From Fluoribacter gormanii (GTDB lineage: Bacteria > Pseudomonadota > Gammaproteobacteria > Legionellales > Legionellaceae): a stretch of 64,000 nucleotides of DNA. Within the stretch, counting starts at the first letter, position 1; each line of letters starts with the position of its first letter. This document shows, piece after piece, positions 51,803 to 60,731 of the stretch. Where the stretch lies: assembly GCF_900156395.1 (NCBI RefSeq), contig NZ_FTNL01000011.1:57052-121051 (forward strand). Reading direction: 5' to 3'. The translations under genes and the position numbers were made by a program. The notes below the pieces were generated by a model. It was given only the letters and a program-made list of their open reading frames with translations, searched no databases and was not told the origin of the DNA.

Positions 51803-53383
51803 ATGAAATCCAACATTTCTTTATTAATAGCACAAGCTCTATTCCTATTTTGCTATCAAGCTTTTGGTTACGCCAGTGAAATAGCAATTACTTTTGATGA
51901 TTTACCTGCTTCAATCGAAGAATCTATAGAGGAACAAGCTCAAATAAATCAGCAAATAGTAAATGCGCTTATCAAATATAGAGTACCTGCAATTGGATTT
52001 GTGAATGAAGGGAAACTCTACCGCACTAATGAAACTCAAGAAAAAATAAATCTCCTAAAATTATGGGTGGATAACGGATTTGATTTGGGAAATCATACTT
52101 ATTCGCATCTGTCCTTAAGTAGCATCACAACCAAGCAATTTAAAGCCGAAGTGACTAATGGCTCTAAAATATCCAAACAATTAATGCAAAGTGCAGGTAG
52201 AGAGTACCGTTACTTTAGGCACCCCTACCTTGATACAGGTGAAACATTCAAGATTCGCTCTCAATTTGAGTCGTTTTTAAAACATGAAGGATACCTAGTT
52301 GCTCCAGTTACTATAGACACTGACGATTGGAAATTTAACCAACAATTACATGAGTTTCCTCAAAATAAAGACAAAATCATTCAAAGTTACTTGAAACATA
52401 CACGTGCTAAATTTGCCTTTTATGAAAGCGCATCTAAACAAATGTTTGGTAGAAATATTAATCAGATTTGGCTACTTCATGCCAATCTTGTTAATTCATT
52501 AGCCATTGAATCACTCTTAACTATAGCCCAAGAATACGGTTATCATTTTATCAGCCTAGATGATGCACTACAGGATAAAGCCTATCTATCCGCTGATTCT
52601 TACTATGCCCATTTTGGGGTTTCTTGGCTTTATAGATGGGATTTTACCCGCGGGAAAGTGGTTGATTGGTCTCAGGATCCAGAGCCTGATAACAATCCAT
52701 TTATCTCAACTAAGACCATTAAATTTTATGATAAAGATCGCAAACGACTTATTCCAGTTAAAATTTATGTGAGTAATGAATCACAGGGGAAAGCAAATGC
52801 TGGTATTATTAAACTACCCGTTGCCATCATTAATCATGGATACACTGTACGCGATACTGAATATTCATTCTTAGCCAATGCACTTGCTGCAAACGGTTAT
52901 TTTGTTGTAAGCATCCAGCATGATCTAAAATCAGATCCCCCATTAGCTCAAACTGGCAATTTATTTGAGCGACGCAAACCCTTATGGGAACGAGGAAGTA
53001 CCAATATACTTTACGTAATCAAAGAGCTTAGCCGGATCAACCCCAGTTTAAACTTGTCTAAAGTGACATTAATTGGTCATTCGAATGGTGGTGATATTGC
53101 CATGTTGTTTGCAAGAAACCATCCTCAATTTGTGAAAAAAATTATATCATTGGATAGCTTGCGCATGCCTTTTCCACGTACCGGGCTAACACCTATTTTA
53201 TCGCTGCGTGGAAATGATACTAAGGCAGATGAAGGCGTACTGCCTTCTCAAGAGTCGTTAAAACAATTAGCCATAACAATTATTCCACTACCTGAAGCCA
53301 AACATATTGATTTATGTGACCGTGGGCCTGAGGTAATTCAGAAACAAATGAATGCTCTTATTTTAAAGTCTTTGCGAGGCTAG
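51803..53383 (+). CDS. Fusion of a polysaccharide deacetylase (NodB) and an alpha/beta hydrolase
   Basis: 526 residues beginning three bases after the beta-lactamase stop. A signal peptide-like N-terminus (about 1-24) precedes a NodB deacetylase domain (about 25-265) with ITFDDLP and GNHTYSH for the metal-binding Asp and His. Residues about 300-526 form an alpha/beta hydrolase with the nucleophile elbow GHSNGG and a later DLCD-type acidic region. This combination is unusual in one chain. It is probably co-expressed with the beta-lactamase. A role in cell-wall remodelling or ester hydrolysis is inferred from domain content. Confidence 0.75.
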   Translation: MKSNISLLIAQALFLFCYQAFGYASEIAITFDDLPASIEESIEEQAQINQQIVNALIKYRVPAIGFVNEGKLYRTNETQEKINLLKLWVDNGFDLGNHTYSHLSLSSITTKQFKAEVTNGSKISKQLMQSAGREYRYFRHPYLDTGETFKIRSQFESFLKHEGYLVAPVTIDTDDWKFNQQLHEFPQNKDKIIQSYLKHTRAKFAFYESASKQMFGRNINQIWLLHANLVNSLAIESLLTIAQEYGYHFISLDDALQDKAYLSADSYYAHFGVSWLYRWDFTRGKVVDWSQDPEPDNNPFISTKTIKFYDKDRKRLIPVKIYVSNESQGKANAGIIKLPVAIINHGYTVRDTEYSFLANALAANGYFVVSIQHDLKSDPPLAQTGNLFERRKPLWERGSTNILYVIKELSRINPSLNLSKVTLIGHSNGGDIAMLFARNHPQFVKKIISLDSLRMPFPRTGLTPILSLRGNDTKADEGVLPSQESLKQLAITIIPLPEAKHIDLCDRGPEVIQKQMNALILKSLRG

Positions 53384-53386
53384 TTT

Positions 53387-54292
53387 ATGAAAAAAATGTT
53401 CACCTTGTTCATTTTAATATCTTCCTTAAGCCTTATGGCAGCAGCCAGCATATCGACGAAGATACAAAGTAATCCGCTAGAGGAAAAATACACGAATACA
53501 TTTAGCTTACATCATACGTTAACCAAAGAGTTTCCTTCAAAGATCAATGGAATCAAATATAACTTATATATTAGTCTCCCCAAAGAATATGATTCTAACA
53601 AAAAAGACTATCCAACTATTTACTTATTAGATGCTGATTACAGCTTTGCATTAGCCAAACAAATTAGTGAGCATTTATCTGACCGAAATAGAATCAACGA
53701 CTCCATTATTGTTGGGATAGCTTATGCAAATCCTAATGAGTATAAGAAAAATAGAACCAGAGATTACACACCAAGTTATGTTGGATCAGGAGGATATGGA
53801 GCTGAATATCAAAAATACTCGGGTGGTGCCGAATCATTTTATCGATTTATTCATTCAGAACTTATTCCATATCTTCACCAGACATATAGAGTTAATAAAA
53901 CCGCTACTTTTGTCGGTCATTCTTACGGTGGATTATTTGGGGTATATTTATTAGTCCACCATCCTGGAATATTTAATCGTTACATTATCGTTAGCCCCTC
54001 TCTCTGGTATGATAATCATTTGGTGCTAAAAGCAGCTCAAAAAAAGCAAAATTTTAATCTTGAAGAAAATACTCGTGTTTGCTTTATTATCGGCGACCAA
54101 GAAAATAAAGGCGATTACCAAATGATAGATGATTTAAAGTTATTGAATGAAACCATCATGAGCAAGCCTCACAGGAATTTAAGCACTGCTTTTAATGTTC
54201 TAAATAATATGGATCATGATACTGTTTTTCCAGGAGCTTTAAGTTTAGGACTTCTAGAGTCTTCATCTGACTTCAAAAAGAATCGACTCTGA
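53387..54292 (+). CDS. Exported esterase (putative esterase/IroE-like fold)
   Basis: 301 residues starting three bases after the preceding stop. The N-terminal hydrophobic segment (about 3-20) is a signal peptide. The nucleophile is in FVGHSYGG (about 177-184), with the acid and histidine late (ADYSFALAK region earlier and MDHDTVFP near 280). The size and YNLYISLPKEYD...YPTIYLLDADY pattern fit the esterase family that includes IroE- and Fes-like hydrolases. It may act on an ester or siderophore-like compound; substrate unknown. Confidence 0.7.
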   Translation: MKKMFTLFILISSLSLMAAASISTKIQSNPLEEKYTNTFSLHHTLTKEFPSKINGIKYNLYISLPKEYDSNKKDYPTIYLLDADYSFALAKQISEHLSDRNRINDSIIVGIAYANPNEYKKNRTRDYTPSYVGSGGYGAEYQKYSGGAESFYRFIHSELIPYLHQTYRVNKTATFVGHSYGGLFGVYLLVHHPGIFNRYIIVSPSLWYDNHLVLKAAQKKQNFNLEENTRVCFIIGDQENKGDYQMIDDLKLLNETIMSKPHRNLSTAFNVLNNMDHDTVFPGALSLGLLESSSDFKKNRL

Positions 54293-54330
54293 ACTCAATC
54301 AATAAGTCTGTATACAAAGGATAAACGATT

Positions 54331-55497
54331 ATGCTTGCTAAGTGTTCTGTTTTTATTGCTACAAGTCTTAATGGTTTTATTGCAAGAGATGATGGTTCTA
54401 TTGATTGGCTAACCAAAGCAAATGAGCTTGTGCCATCTGGTGAGGATGGTGGTTATAAAGAGTTCATATCTACGGTCGATGGACTCATTATGGGTAGGCA
54501 TTCTTTTGAGAAAGTATTATCATTTAATCCTTGGCCTTATGGTGAGCTTCCAGTTGTAGTGATGAGCAGCAAACCCATAAAAATTCCTGTTCATTTAAAA
54601 CATGTTTCAACCTCCTCCGAAACACCTATTGAGCTCGTGAAGCGCTTAACTGATGAAGGGTTTAAACATCTTTATATTGATGGCGGTATAACTGTCCAGA
54701 ATTTTATAGCCGCGCATTTAATACATGAATTAACAATAACCATTGCACCAGTGTTGCTCGGCTCTGGGCGTTCGTTATTTGGACCTTTGGCACAAGACAT
54801 CGAACTGGAGCATATTGAAACTAAATGTATTGGCGGTGGCTTTGTTCAATTGAAATATCGAACTAATCCCTCAATCAAGAAAAGAAATAAAAACAACGTC
54901 TACCTTATTTATGATGAAATTTCTGAGTGGTTTGATAGTCACCGCAATAAAGAGCTCAAAATGGAGCAATTTTATTTGGAACTACTACAAAATCAGATTC
55001 CATCCAAAGGAACTATTTTAGATGTTGGCTGTGGCACGGGCGAACCCATAGCCCAATTTTTAATGAAACAAGGGTATAAAGTAACAGGCATTGATGCAAG
55101 TAAAAAAATGATTGAGCAATGCAAAAAAAGATTCCCAAATGCAAAATGGCTACTTGCTGATATGAGGGCTTTAGATTTGCAAGAGAAATTCGATGCAGTC
55201 ATTGCCTGGCATAGTTTCTTTCACTTACCTCATGACGATCAACGAAAAACATTAAAATCCCTTGCCTCTTTAGTGGAGCAAAATGGTTTATTAATATTTA
55301 CTTCCGGACCGGAGTATGGAGAAGTTTGGGGTGATAATGGAGGATATGATTTATATCATGCCTCCCTTTCTTCCGAAGAATATACTCAAATCCTTCTAGA
55401 GTGCCATTTTAAAATCCTTGTACATAACGTTAGGGGCCCAGAGTGTGGAGAAGCAACGGTTTGGGTTGCTCAAAAAAATCGACTTTGTCCAGGATAA
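54331..55497 (+). CDS. RibD_C/dihydrofolate-reductase-like domain fused to a SAM methyltransferase
   Basis: 388 residues. Residues about 1-175 form a RibD C-terminal reductase-like domain: CSVFIATSLNGFIAR, GLIMGRHSFE, and GFKHLYIDGG. Residues about 190-388 form a class I methyltransferase with ILDVGCGTGEPIAQF and VTGIDASKKMI. Each is common alone; the fusion is rare to my knowledge. The first part resembles proteins annotated as dihydrofolate reductase-like (trimethoprim-resistance-like), the second methylates an unknown substrate. AAAGGA lies upstream. Confidence 0.72.
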   Translation: MLAKCSVFIATSLNGFIARDDGSIDWLTKANELVPSGEDGGYKEFISTVDGLIMGRHSFEKVLSFNPWPYGELPVVVMSSKPIKIPVHLKHVSTSSETPIELVKRLTDEGFKHLYIDGGITVQNFIAAHLIHELTITIAPVLLGSGRSLFGPLAQDIELEHIETKCIGGGFVQLKYRTNPSIKKRNKNNVYLIYDEISEWFDSHRNKELKMEQFYLELLQNQIPSKGTILDVGCGTGEPIAQFLMKQGYKVTGIDASKKMIEQCKKRFPNAKWLLADMRALDLQEKFDAVIAWHSFFHLPHDDQRKTLKSLASLVEQNGLLIFTSGPEYGEVWGDNGGYDLYHASLSSEEYTQILLECHFKILVHNVRGPECGEATVWVAQKNRLCPG

Positions 55498-55639
55498 AAT
55501 GGAAAGAAACTTATCAAAGCGTCTTCAAATCTCATGCTCAATAATAAAAGGACATCTATATTGTATTCCAGGCCACTAATTTTACATCATACAGACGCTA
55601 CTGGTAAAATCAGAAACCAAAACTTCATCTTCTAACACA

Positions 55640-57142
55640 ATGACTATTGAACAGAATGAATTAGAGATCAAAAATAATGTCCACCAAAATGTCGGATGGG
55701 GACAACCTATTCCACTTTCTCCAATCTTAGCCCCTGACTGTCCTTATCCAGTTGAGGCACTTCCCCCAATTGTAAGAAAAGCCGTAATCGACTATCAACA
55801 ATATGGACAGCAACCCCTGCCTTTGATTGCATGCAGCGCCTTGGCTAATATGTCACTATCATGCCAATCACTTGCTAATGTGGCGCGAGACAACTATTTA
55901 ATTAGTCCAGTATCACTTTATTTTTTAATTGCCAGCGGCTCTGGCACCCGAAAAACTGCTGCAGATAATGTTTTTTCGAAAGCAGCGCGTCACTGGGAGA
56001 CATTGATTCGTAAAAGGCGCGAGCCTGAAGTGTTATCAGCACTAACGCAACATCAAGTATGGCAAATGGAAAAAGATAGTTTATTCTCTCAAATCAAACG
56101 TGCAACTTATACGGGGGAAGATTCTGATTATGCCAAAGAAATGCTTGATGAATTAATTCATCAAGAGCCGGAAATTCCTTTGCAACCCACTCTTTATTTT
56201 GAAGATGCGACCCAAGAGGCACTGGCCATTCATTTGGCTCAAGGTTGGCCTTCCGCTTCCCTTTGGTCTGATGAGGCAGGCATCATCTTAGGTAGCCATA
56301 GCATGCAAGGTAATCCGACTCGTTTTGTAGCTTTGCTTAATCGTTTGTGGGACGGTAAGACATTCACCGCGCATCGTAAAACAACGCAAGGATTTACCAT
56401 TGAAAATCGGCGCTTAACACTTAACTTGATGATGCAACCGCTTATCTTACAACAACTTACCAAGCAAGCTTCGGGTATCAGTCGACAAAGCGGTTTTTTA
56501 GCTCGTTGTCTCATGGCTTATCCTGCCAATAGTATGGGAAATCGATTTTACCAAGAACCGCCTGCTTCTTTGCATTCTCTAACCTATTATGACCAACGCG
56601 TCACTGCCTGCTTAAATCAGTCAGAACAATTAAGCCATCAAGGTTGTATTCAACTTCCATTGTTGAAAATGAGTATGGCCGCAAAACAACAATGGATTTT
56701 ATTTTTTAATGCGGTAGAAGCAGGGTTAAAACCTCAAGGCCAGTGGGTCGATATCGTTGATTTCGCATCAAAAGCGGCTGAAAATACAGCGCGGCTTGCA
56801 GCACTTTTTCATCTCTTTGAAGGACGCGATGGGGATATTAGTGTAGAGCATACCGAAAATGCTATTGAAATAATTAATTGGCATTTGCAAGAAGCACGGC
56901 GAATTATGCCTACCGAAACCGTTTCTTTGCAGTTTTCCGATGCCCTAAAACTTATGGGCTGGTTTATTGAAAAGAATATTAGTTCAACAACGTTACGAAC
57001 CATTCAACAATTAAGTCCGTTGCGAGATAAAATAAAACGCGACCATGCAGTTGAATTATTAGTGGAACACAATCAAATACGCATTGTAAAATCAGGTTCA
57101 AAAACGATGGTGGAAGTGAACCCTCGTGCATTCAAAGTATAA
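55640..57142 (+). CDS. DUF3987 family protein (plasmid/phage replicative helicase-like)
   Basis: 500 residues. The central region has a P-loop-like ASGSGTRKTAADN (about 96-108) and a Walker-B-like LWSDEAGIIL (about 208-217). The sequence is typical of DUF3987 (YfjI-like) proteins found on plasmids and prophages; related proteins are thought to be helicase-like factors of replication. Its neighbours here are metabolic, so it may be a stray from another mobile element. No replication origin is recognisable beside it. The ATG has no strong ribosome site. Confidence 0.72.
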   Translation: MTIEQNELEIKNNVHQNVGWGQPIPLSPILAPDCPYPVEALPPIVRKAVIDYQQYGQQPLPLIACSALANMSLSCQSLANVARDNYLISPVSLYFLIASGSGTRKTAADNVFSKAARHWETLIRKRREPEVLSALTQHQVWQMEKDSLFSQIKRATYTGEDSDYAKEMLDELIHQEPEIPLQPTLYFEDATQEALAIHLAQGWPSASLWSDEAGIILGSHSMQGNPTRFVALLNRLWDGKTFTAHRKTTQGFTIENRRLTLNLMMQPLILQQLTKQASGISRQSGFLARCLMAYPANSMGNRFYQEPPASLHSLTYYDQRVTACLNQSEQLSHQGCIQLPLLKMSMAAKQQWILFFNAVEAGLKPQGQWVDIVDFASKAAENTARLAALFHLFEGRDGDISVEHTENAIEIINWHLQEARRIMPTETVSLQFSDALKLMGWFIEKNISSTTLRTIQQLSPLRDKIKRDHAVELLVEHNQIRIVKSGSKTMVEVNPRAFKV

Positions 57143-57191
57143 GTTCAACTTGATACATTAACCATAGTACACCAATTAACAGGAGAAATTT

Positions 57192-57767
57192 GTGCCCTTT
57201 GACATGCTAAAAGAATGGTTGAACAAGGAAAAAGAACGAGGGATTGAGGATCCTTTCTGTGCTGTTTTAAGCACTTGTAGCAGCTTAGGTGATCCTCATA
57301 GTCGAGTGGTGGCCATTCGCGAAATTGAAACCGAGAGTCTATTATTTTTTACTCAACAAAAAACACGCAAGGTTGCTGAATTATTAAATAACCCTAAATC
57401 CTGTTTAAATTTTTTATTTGCAATGCAGAGCCGACAAGTTATTTTAGAAGGAACAGCAATACCCATTTCCCAAGAAGAAAATGAAGCTTTTTGGAGAACT
57501 CTTCCTCGTGAACGCCAATTAAGATTTTCTGCTTATGCCCCTACTTCAGGTCTTGTCATTAAAGATTTAGGCCAATTGGAAACAAGGAAAAAAGAATTGA
57601 GTGATCAATTTGCAAGCCTTTCTATCCCTATGAGTGAGGATTATTTTGGCTTCCGCTTCATCCCAAAAACATGGATTTTTTACACAGTCGGCTCCATTTC
57701 TTTTTCTGAGGTAATTCGTTATACGAAGATAAGCAACTCTTGGAAAACAGAATTAATTTCCCCATAG
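57192..57767 (+). CDS. Pyridoxamine 5'-phosphate oxidase-like flavoprotein
   Basis: 191 residues from a GTG at 57192 with AGGAGA upstream. The FMN-binding fold has ILSTCSSLGDPHSRVVAIREI-like strands, FFTQQKTRKVAEL, FYWxxxxRQV-type FAMQSRQVILEG, and a C-terminal GFRFIPKTWIFY (landmarks HSRVV and SRQV). It resembles PdxH/PhzG; E. coli PdxH is 218 residues. It oxidises pyridoxamine or pyridoxine phosphate or a related substrate using FMN. The next gene starts eight bases later. Confidence 0.72.
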   Translation: MPFDMLKEWLNKEKERGIEDPFCAVLSTCSSLGDPHSRVVAIREIETESLLFFTQQKTRKVAELLNNPKSCLNFLFAMQSRQVILEGTAIPISQEENEAFWRTLPRERQLRFSAYAPTSGLVIKDLGQLETRKKELSDQFASLSIPMSEDYFGFRFIPKTWIFYTVGSISFSEVIRYTKISNSWKTELISP

Positions 57768-57775
57768 GTGATATC

Positions 57776-58087
57776 ATGTACATGCTTTGTTTTTGTGTTC
57801 CAGAAACACATTTAGAAATTGTTAAAAATGCTATTTTTGATACAGGGGCAGGAAGTGTGGATCATTATCAGCATTGTGCGTGGCAAACATTAGGCGAGGG
57901 GCAGTTTATGCCATTACCTGGCAGCCATGCTTTTATTGGAACAATCAATCAACTTGAGAGAGTGCCTGAATATAAAGTAGAAATTATCTGTACTGAAGAG
58001 CAAATCAAAGCTGCTGTTGCAGCCTTAAAGAAAGCTCATCCCTATGAATCACCCTCTTATCAAGCGTTTCGGGTTGAGATGATATAA
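57776..58087 (+). CDS. NIF3/YqfO-like small domain protein
   Basis: 103 residues from the ATG at 57776, chosen because AGGTG lies just upstream; a longer frame to 57740 overlaps the preceding gene. CFCVPETHLEIVKNAIFDTGAG, then GSVDHYQHCAWQTLG, and HPYESPSYQAF are typical of the C-terminal domain of NIF3/YqfO (compare HPYEEPA). As a stand-alone protein it may bind metal or a small ligand. It is coupled to the oxidase gene. Confidence 0.7.
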   Translation: MYMLCFCVPETHLEIVKNAIFDTGAGSVDHYQHCAWQTLGEGQFMPLPGSHAFIGTINQLERVPEYKVEIICTEEQIKAAVAALKKAHPYESPSYQAFRVEMI

Positions 58088-58173
58088 ACAATGATGAACG
58101 ATTACTTACTAAAAAACTTCTATTTCTCTTTAGGTCTTTTTACAATTCGCTAGACTAGCCCCAAACCTGAGGT

Positions 58174-58464
58174 TTAACTATTGTTAAGAAATTTCCAACA
58201 GTAAACTTGAAAATGCTTTGCAATTGAAAAACCAAGGTTTTGATAGATACGAAGCGCGCTATTATTTTGTGTCGCAACAGTCCGATAACAGTTTTGGTAG
58301 TTTTTATCTGAAAAATAATTTAAGCTATAGGGAAGTAAGATCTTTCCAATACCCTGTCCTCTATAATGAGGTGAAACACCAAGTGTTCTGACTTCGCCAC
58401 ACCTACTACGTACATGATCGGTTAAAGTTGGGGTACGGCCCCGATCCTGGTAAAAAGTTATCAA
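58174..58464 (-). pseudogene. GNAT acetyltransferase, C-terminal fragment
   Basis: The 96-codon frame starts with a TTG just after an in-frame stop. It has the acetyl-CoA loop SPHYRGQGIGKILL and a terminal ALRIYQNLGFSIAKHF, which is the second half of a GNAT fold; the N-terminal substrate-binding half is missing. There is no ribosome site. It is probably a remnant. Confidence 0.6.
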
Positions 58465-58560
58465 ATCTCAGTTTAATTAACCATGTCAGTATTAATATTA
58501 ATAAAAATATTTTTTTCTCTCATCGGCGGTGGTAAGAATCTGCATTTTTCCATCACTTGC

Positions 58561-59034
58561 TTATAGTTTTTTCCTCATTAAATAATTAATAAACTTTACG
58601 CCGTTTATAGAGACAGTTTGTTCTTTTTCAGTGACATATCCTTTGAATTCCAAGAATTTCTTTGCCGTGATGCTCACATCCGCATATAGCTCTTTCATCC
58701 CTAACTCAATAGCTTTTTGTTCTAATGCTTTGAGAAGAGCAAGACCAACACCTCTTGCTTGATAATCTTTATTAACATATCCACGGTCAATATGTCCATT
58801 TTTCTCTAAATCAGCAAAGCCAACAATCACGTTTGTTTGTTCTTCTACAGCCACAAGAGTATAATTTCTTTCTAAAGACTCTCTCCATTTTTCCAAATCA
58901 GCTTCCTTCGGAGCCCATGTATTTAGCTGCACTTCATCATAATCTTTAGAGTTAATAGAATGAACTGCATCATGAAATAGTTTATAAATTTCTACTTCAT
59001 CTCCAACAATAAAATTCCTAATTCTAAACGCCAT
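58561..59034 (-). CDS. GNAT acetyltransferase
   Basis: 157 residues from the ATG at 59034, which has GGGGAG about ten bases upstream; the frame extends to 59052. The acetyl-CoA loop is DYQARGVGLALLKALEQKA (about 92-110: R/Q-x-x-G-V-G). The length, with a FVGFADLEKNGHID strand, fits a single-domain GNAT of the RimI/YafP-like group. The substrate is unknown. It is one of several acetyltransferase genes in this part of the window. Confidence 0.78.
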   Translation of the reverse strand: MAFRIRNFIVGDEVEIYKLFHDAVHSINSKDYDEVQLNTWAPKEADLEKWRESLERNYTLVAVEEQTNVIVGFADLEKNGHIDRGYVNKDYQARGVGLALLKALEQKAIELGMKELYADVSITAKKFLEFKGYVTEKEQTVSINGVKFINYLMRKKL

Positions 59035-59052
59035 TTTTGAATAACTCCCCAT

Positions 59053-59418
59053 AACTACTAGTAATTACATCAATTTTTGTCATTTTTTAAAAATACATAT
59101 TTATTATTGTAATGACATTTTGTTACTTCTTTTATGAAACATTAATTCAGTAACAAAAACGAGGGTTTATCTCCTTCGCATTTGATTCTCTCAGTAATTT
59201 TTTGAATTATATGTTCCATTTTTTCTGGAGAAATTACATGCGATAGAAGCCGTTTTTGCTGTGTTAATTCCATTAAATTATACCTTAATTACATTGCGAT
59301 TTTTATTCTTCATTTCCCCACCTTTTAGCAGGAAGGAATCCAATATTTTTACATTCCATAAGGTTCTATAAACTATCAACTCTTATTGGTAAATCTCAAT
59401 TTCTTGTACTGCATAATG
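59053..59418. other. Intergenic region between two acetyltransferase genes
   Basis: 366 bases with a possible 43-codon frame (59142-59273, minus). I see no repeat, terminator or promoter of note otherwise. Confidence 0.5.
59142..59273 (-). CDS. Possible 43-residue helical peptide or fragment
   Basis: A minus-strand frame with ATG at 59273 begins a few bases after a TATAAT-like sequence. The peptide is a single amphipathic helix (LTQQKRLLSHVISPEKMEHI, then IIQKITERI) ending FLLLN. It has no ribosome site and may be a leftover of a longer gene. Confidence 0.25.
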   Translation of the reverse strand: MELTQQKRLLSHVISPEKMEHIIQKITERIKCEGDKPSFLLLN

Positions 59419-59919
59419 CTATTTATTTTTCATACGATAGAATTTGCACATAACACCATGGCCATACCCATCTTTGTAATATTCCATACCACACTTTTCC
59501 ATAACACGTTGTGACGCAATATGACCTTCTGGTGCAAAAGCAATAATATATTCTGAGTCGATATTTGTACTAGCCCATTTCAATAGTGCTTCCAAGGCCT
59601 CTGAAGCATATCCTTTCCCCCAAAATTTTTTATGCAACAGATAACCTACTTCTATTTCTCCGGTTTCAATTGGACCAAATCCACAACGTCCTATGAACTC
59701 TTTTAAAGAATTATCAAAAATAACAAAACAAGGAAGTCCTTTTTCTTTATAAAAACTAACGAATTCTTTTATTCTTTTCGCAGTTTGATCTGTGTCTTGG
59801 ACTCCATCAGGAAAAAATTTCCTTACTTCTGGATCAGAATTAAGTTCAGCAACCTCTTTTAAATCATCTTCGTTAATTAAACGCAAAATCATTCGAGCTG
59901 TTTCAATCTTAGTTGACAT
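59419..59919 (-). CDS. RimJ/RimL-type GNAT acetyltransferase
   Basis: 166 residues from the ATG at 59919; four more codons precede in frame. TARMILRLINEDD at the start, LHKKFWGKGYASEALEALLKWA as the acetyl-CoA loop (about 99-120) and ASQRVMEKCGMEY in the C-terminal part are typical of the RimJ/RimL group that acetylates protein N-termini or antibiotics. The substrate is unknown. No clear ribosome site is seen. Confidence 0.8.
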   Translation of the reverse strand: MSTKIETARMILRLINEDDLKEVAELNSDPEVRKFFPDGVQDTDQTAKRIKEFVSFYKEKGLPCFVIFDNSLKEFIGRCGFGPIETGEIEVGYLLHKKFWGKGYASEALEALLKWASTNIDSEYIIAFAPEGHIASQRVMEKCGMEYYKDGYGHGVMCKFYRMKNK

Positions 59920-59931
59920 GCTATTGACCAT

Positions 59932-60731
59932 ATAAATTTTAAGTTACATTCTGTTATCAGATAACTTTCATGTTCTATTAATGAATAGTATTTTCTTTTC
60001 TCAATACAATTATTAAGATGAATATATTTTTATTGTAACCTAAATAATTTATGTTTTTTCTCACTCATAATCCTGATATCAATAATTTTTCTTAGTTTAT
60101 CAATGTCCCTTTTGATGGATACTCAATATTTAGCTGATCGCGCATCACCTCTGAGAGGTTTCCATATATCGCTACATTTGCTACATCTTATTGATGAAAG
60201 ATCTATATTGCCTTGTAAGTTGCCTGTGTAAAAGGATTATATCACTATCCCTGCATCAAGATACCCCACAAATATGTAGCAATAACCATGCTACATAGAC
60301 ACTACTATTTGCTACATATTGCAACCAAAAATAAAATGCACGTGCTATTTCATTTTTTATCATTTTCCTTTTTTATATAAGAATATTTTAAATTAGGAAC
60401 TCTTTACAAAAAATGGCGGCGTACAAAAATAAGCAACACCAGATAACTCAGACCACTCCTCATGACATCCTCTTTTGTATATTTCGGGATGTGTTTTTTC
60501 AGCATTTGAAATGTAGCATGGCGTAGCAATATAGTAGCAATTTTTTGCTACAAATAATTGATCGAATTTGTAACAGAAAAAATGCATTACTCTATGATTT
60601 CATAGATAATTTCATCTGGATGGTTTGAATGATTTGATGATCGTGTAGCAATGTAGCAGAATACCTGGAAATGACTGAATGAACCTTACTGAAATAATAC
60701 TAATGGCAAATATAATCTCCTGCCCCGCTAT
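59932..60731. other. 800-bp intergenic region with an array of TGTAGCA-type heptamers
   Basis: Eleven copies of TGTAGCA/TGCTACA-type heptamers lie between 60171 and 60658 on both strands, some as inverted pairs. No convincing gene is present; a 64-codon minus-strand frame at 60393-60587 reads through the repeats and lacks a ribosome site. The rest of the region (59932-60170) is AT-rich with nothing evident. Confidence 0.6.
60171..60658. repeat. TGTAGCA/TGCTACA heptamer cluster
   Basis: Copies at 60171-60177, 60178-60186, 60274-60281, 60289-60296, 60309-60317, 60511-60518, 60523-60529, 60534-60540, 60545-60552, 60644-60650 and 60652-60658. Two inverted pairs are exact: ATGTAGCA (60274-60281) with TGCTACAT (60289-60296), and GTAGCAA (60534-60540) with TTGCTAC (60545-60551). 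Confidence 0.75.

Noticed and set aside
60393..60587. A 64-codon minus-strand frame within the TGTAGCA array
   Set aside because: It reads through the repeats, is rich in Cys and Tyr, and has no ribosome site, so it is probably a by-product of the repeats.
60171..60658. The heptamer cluster as a CRISPR array
   Set aside because: The repeats are 7-9 bases, occur in both orientations, have irregular spacing and have no cas genes nearby.
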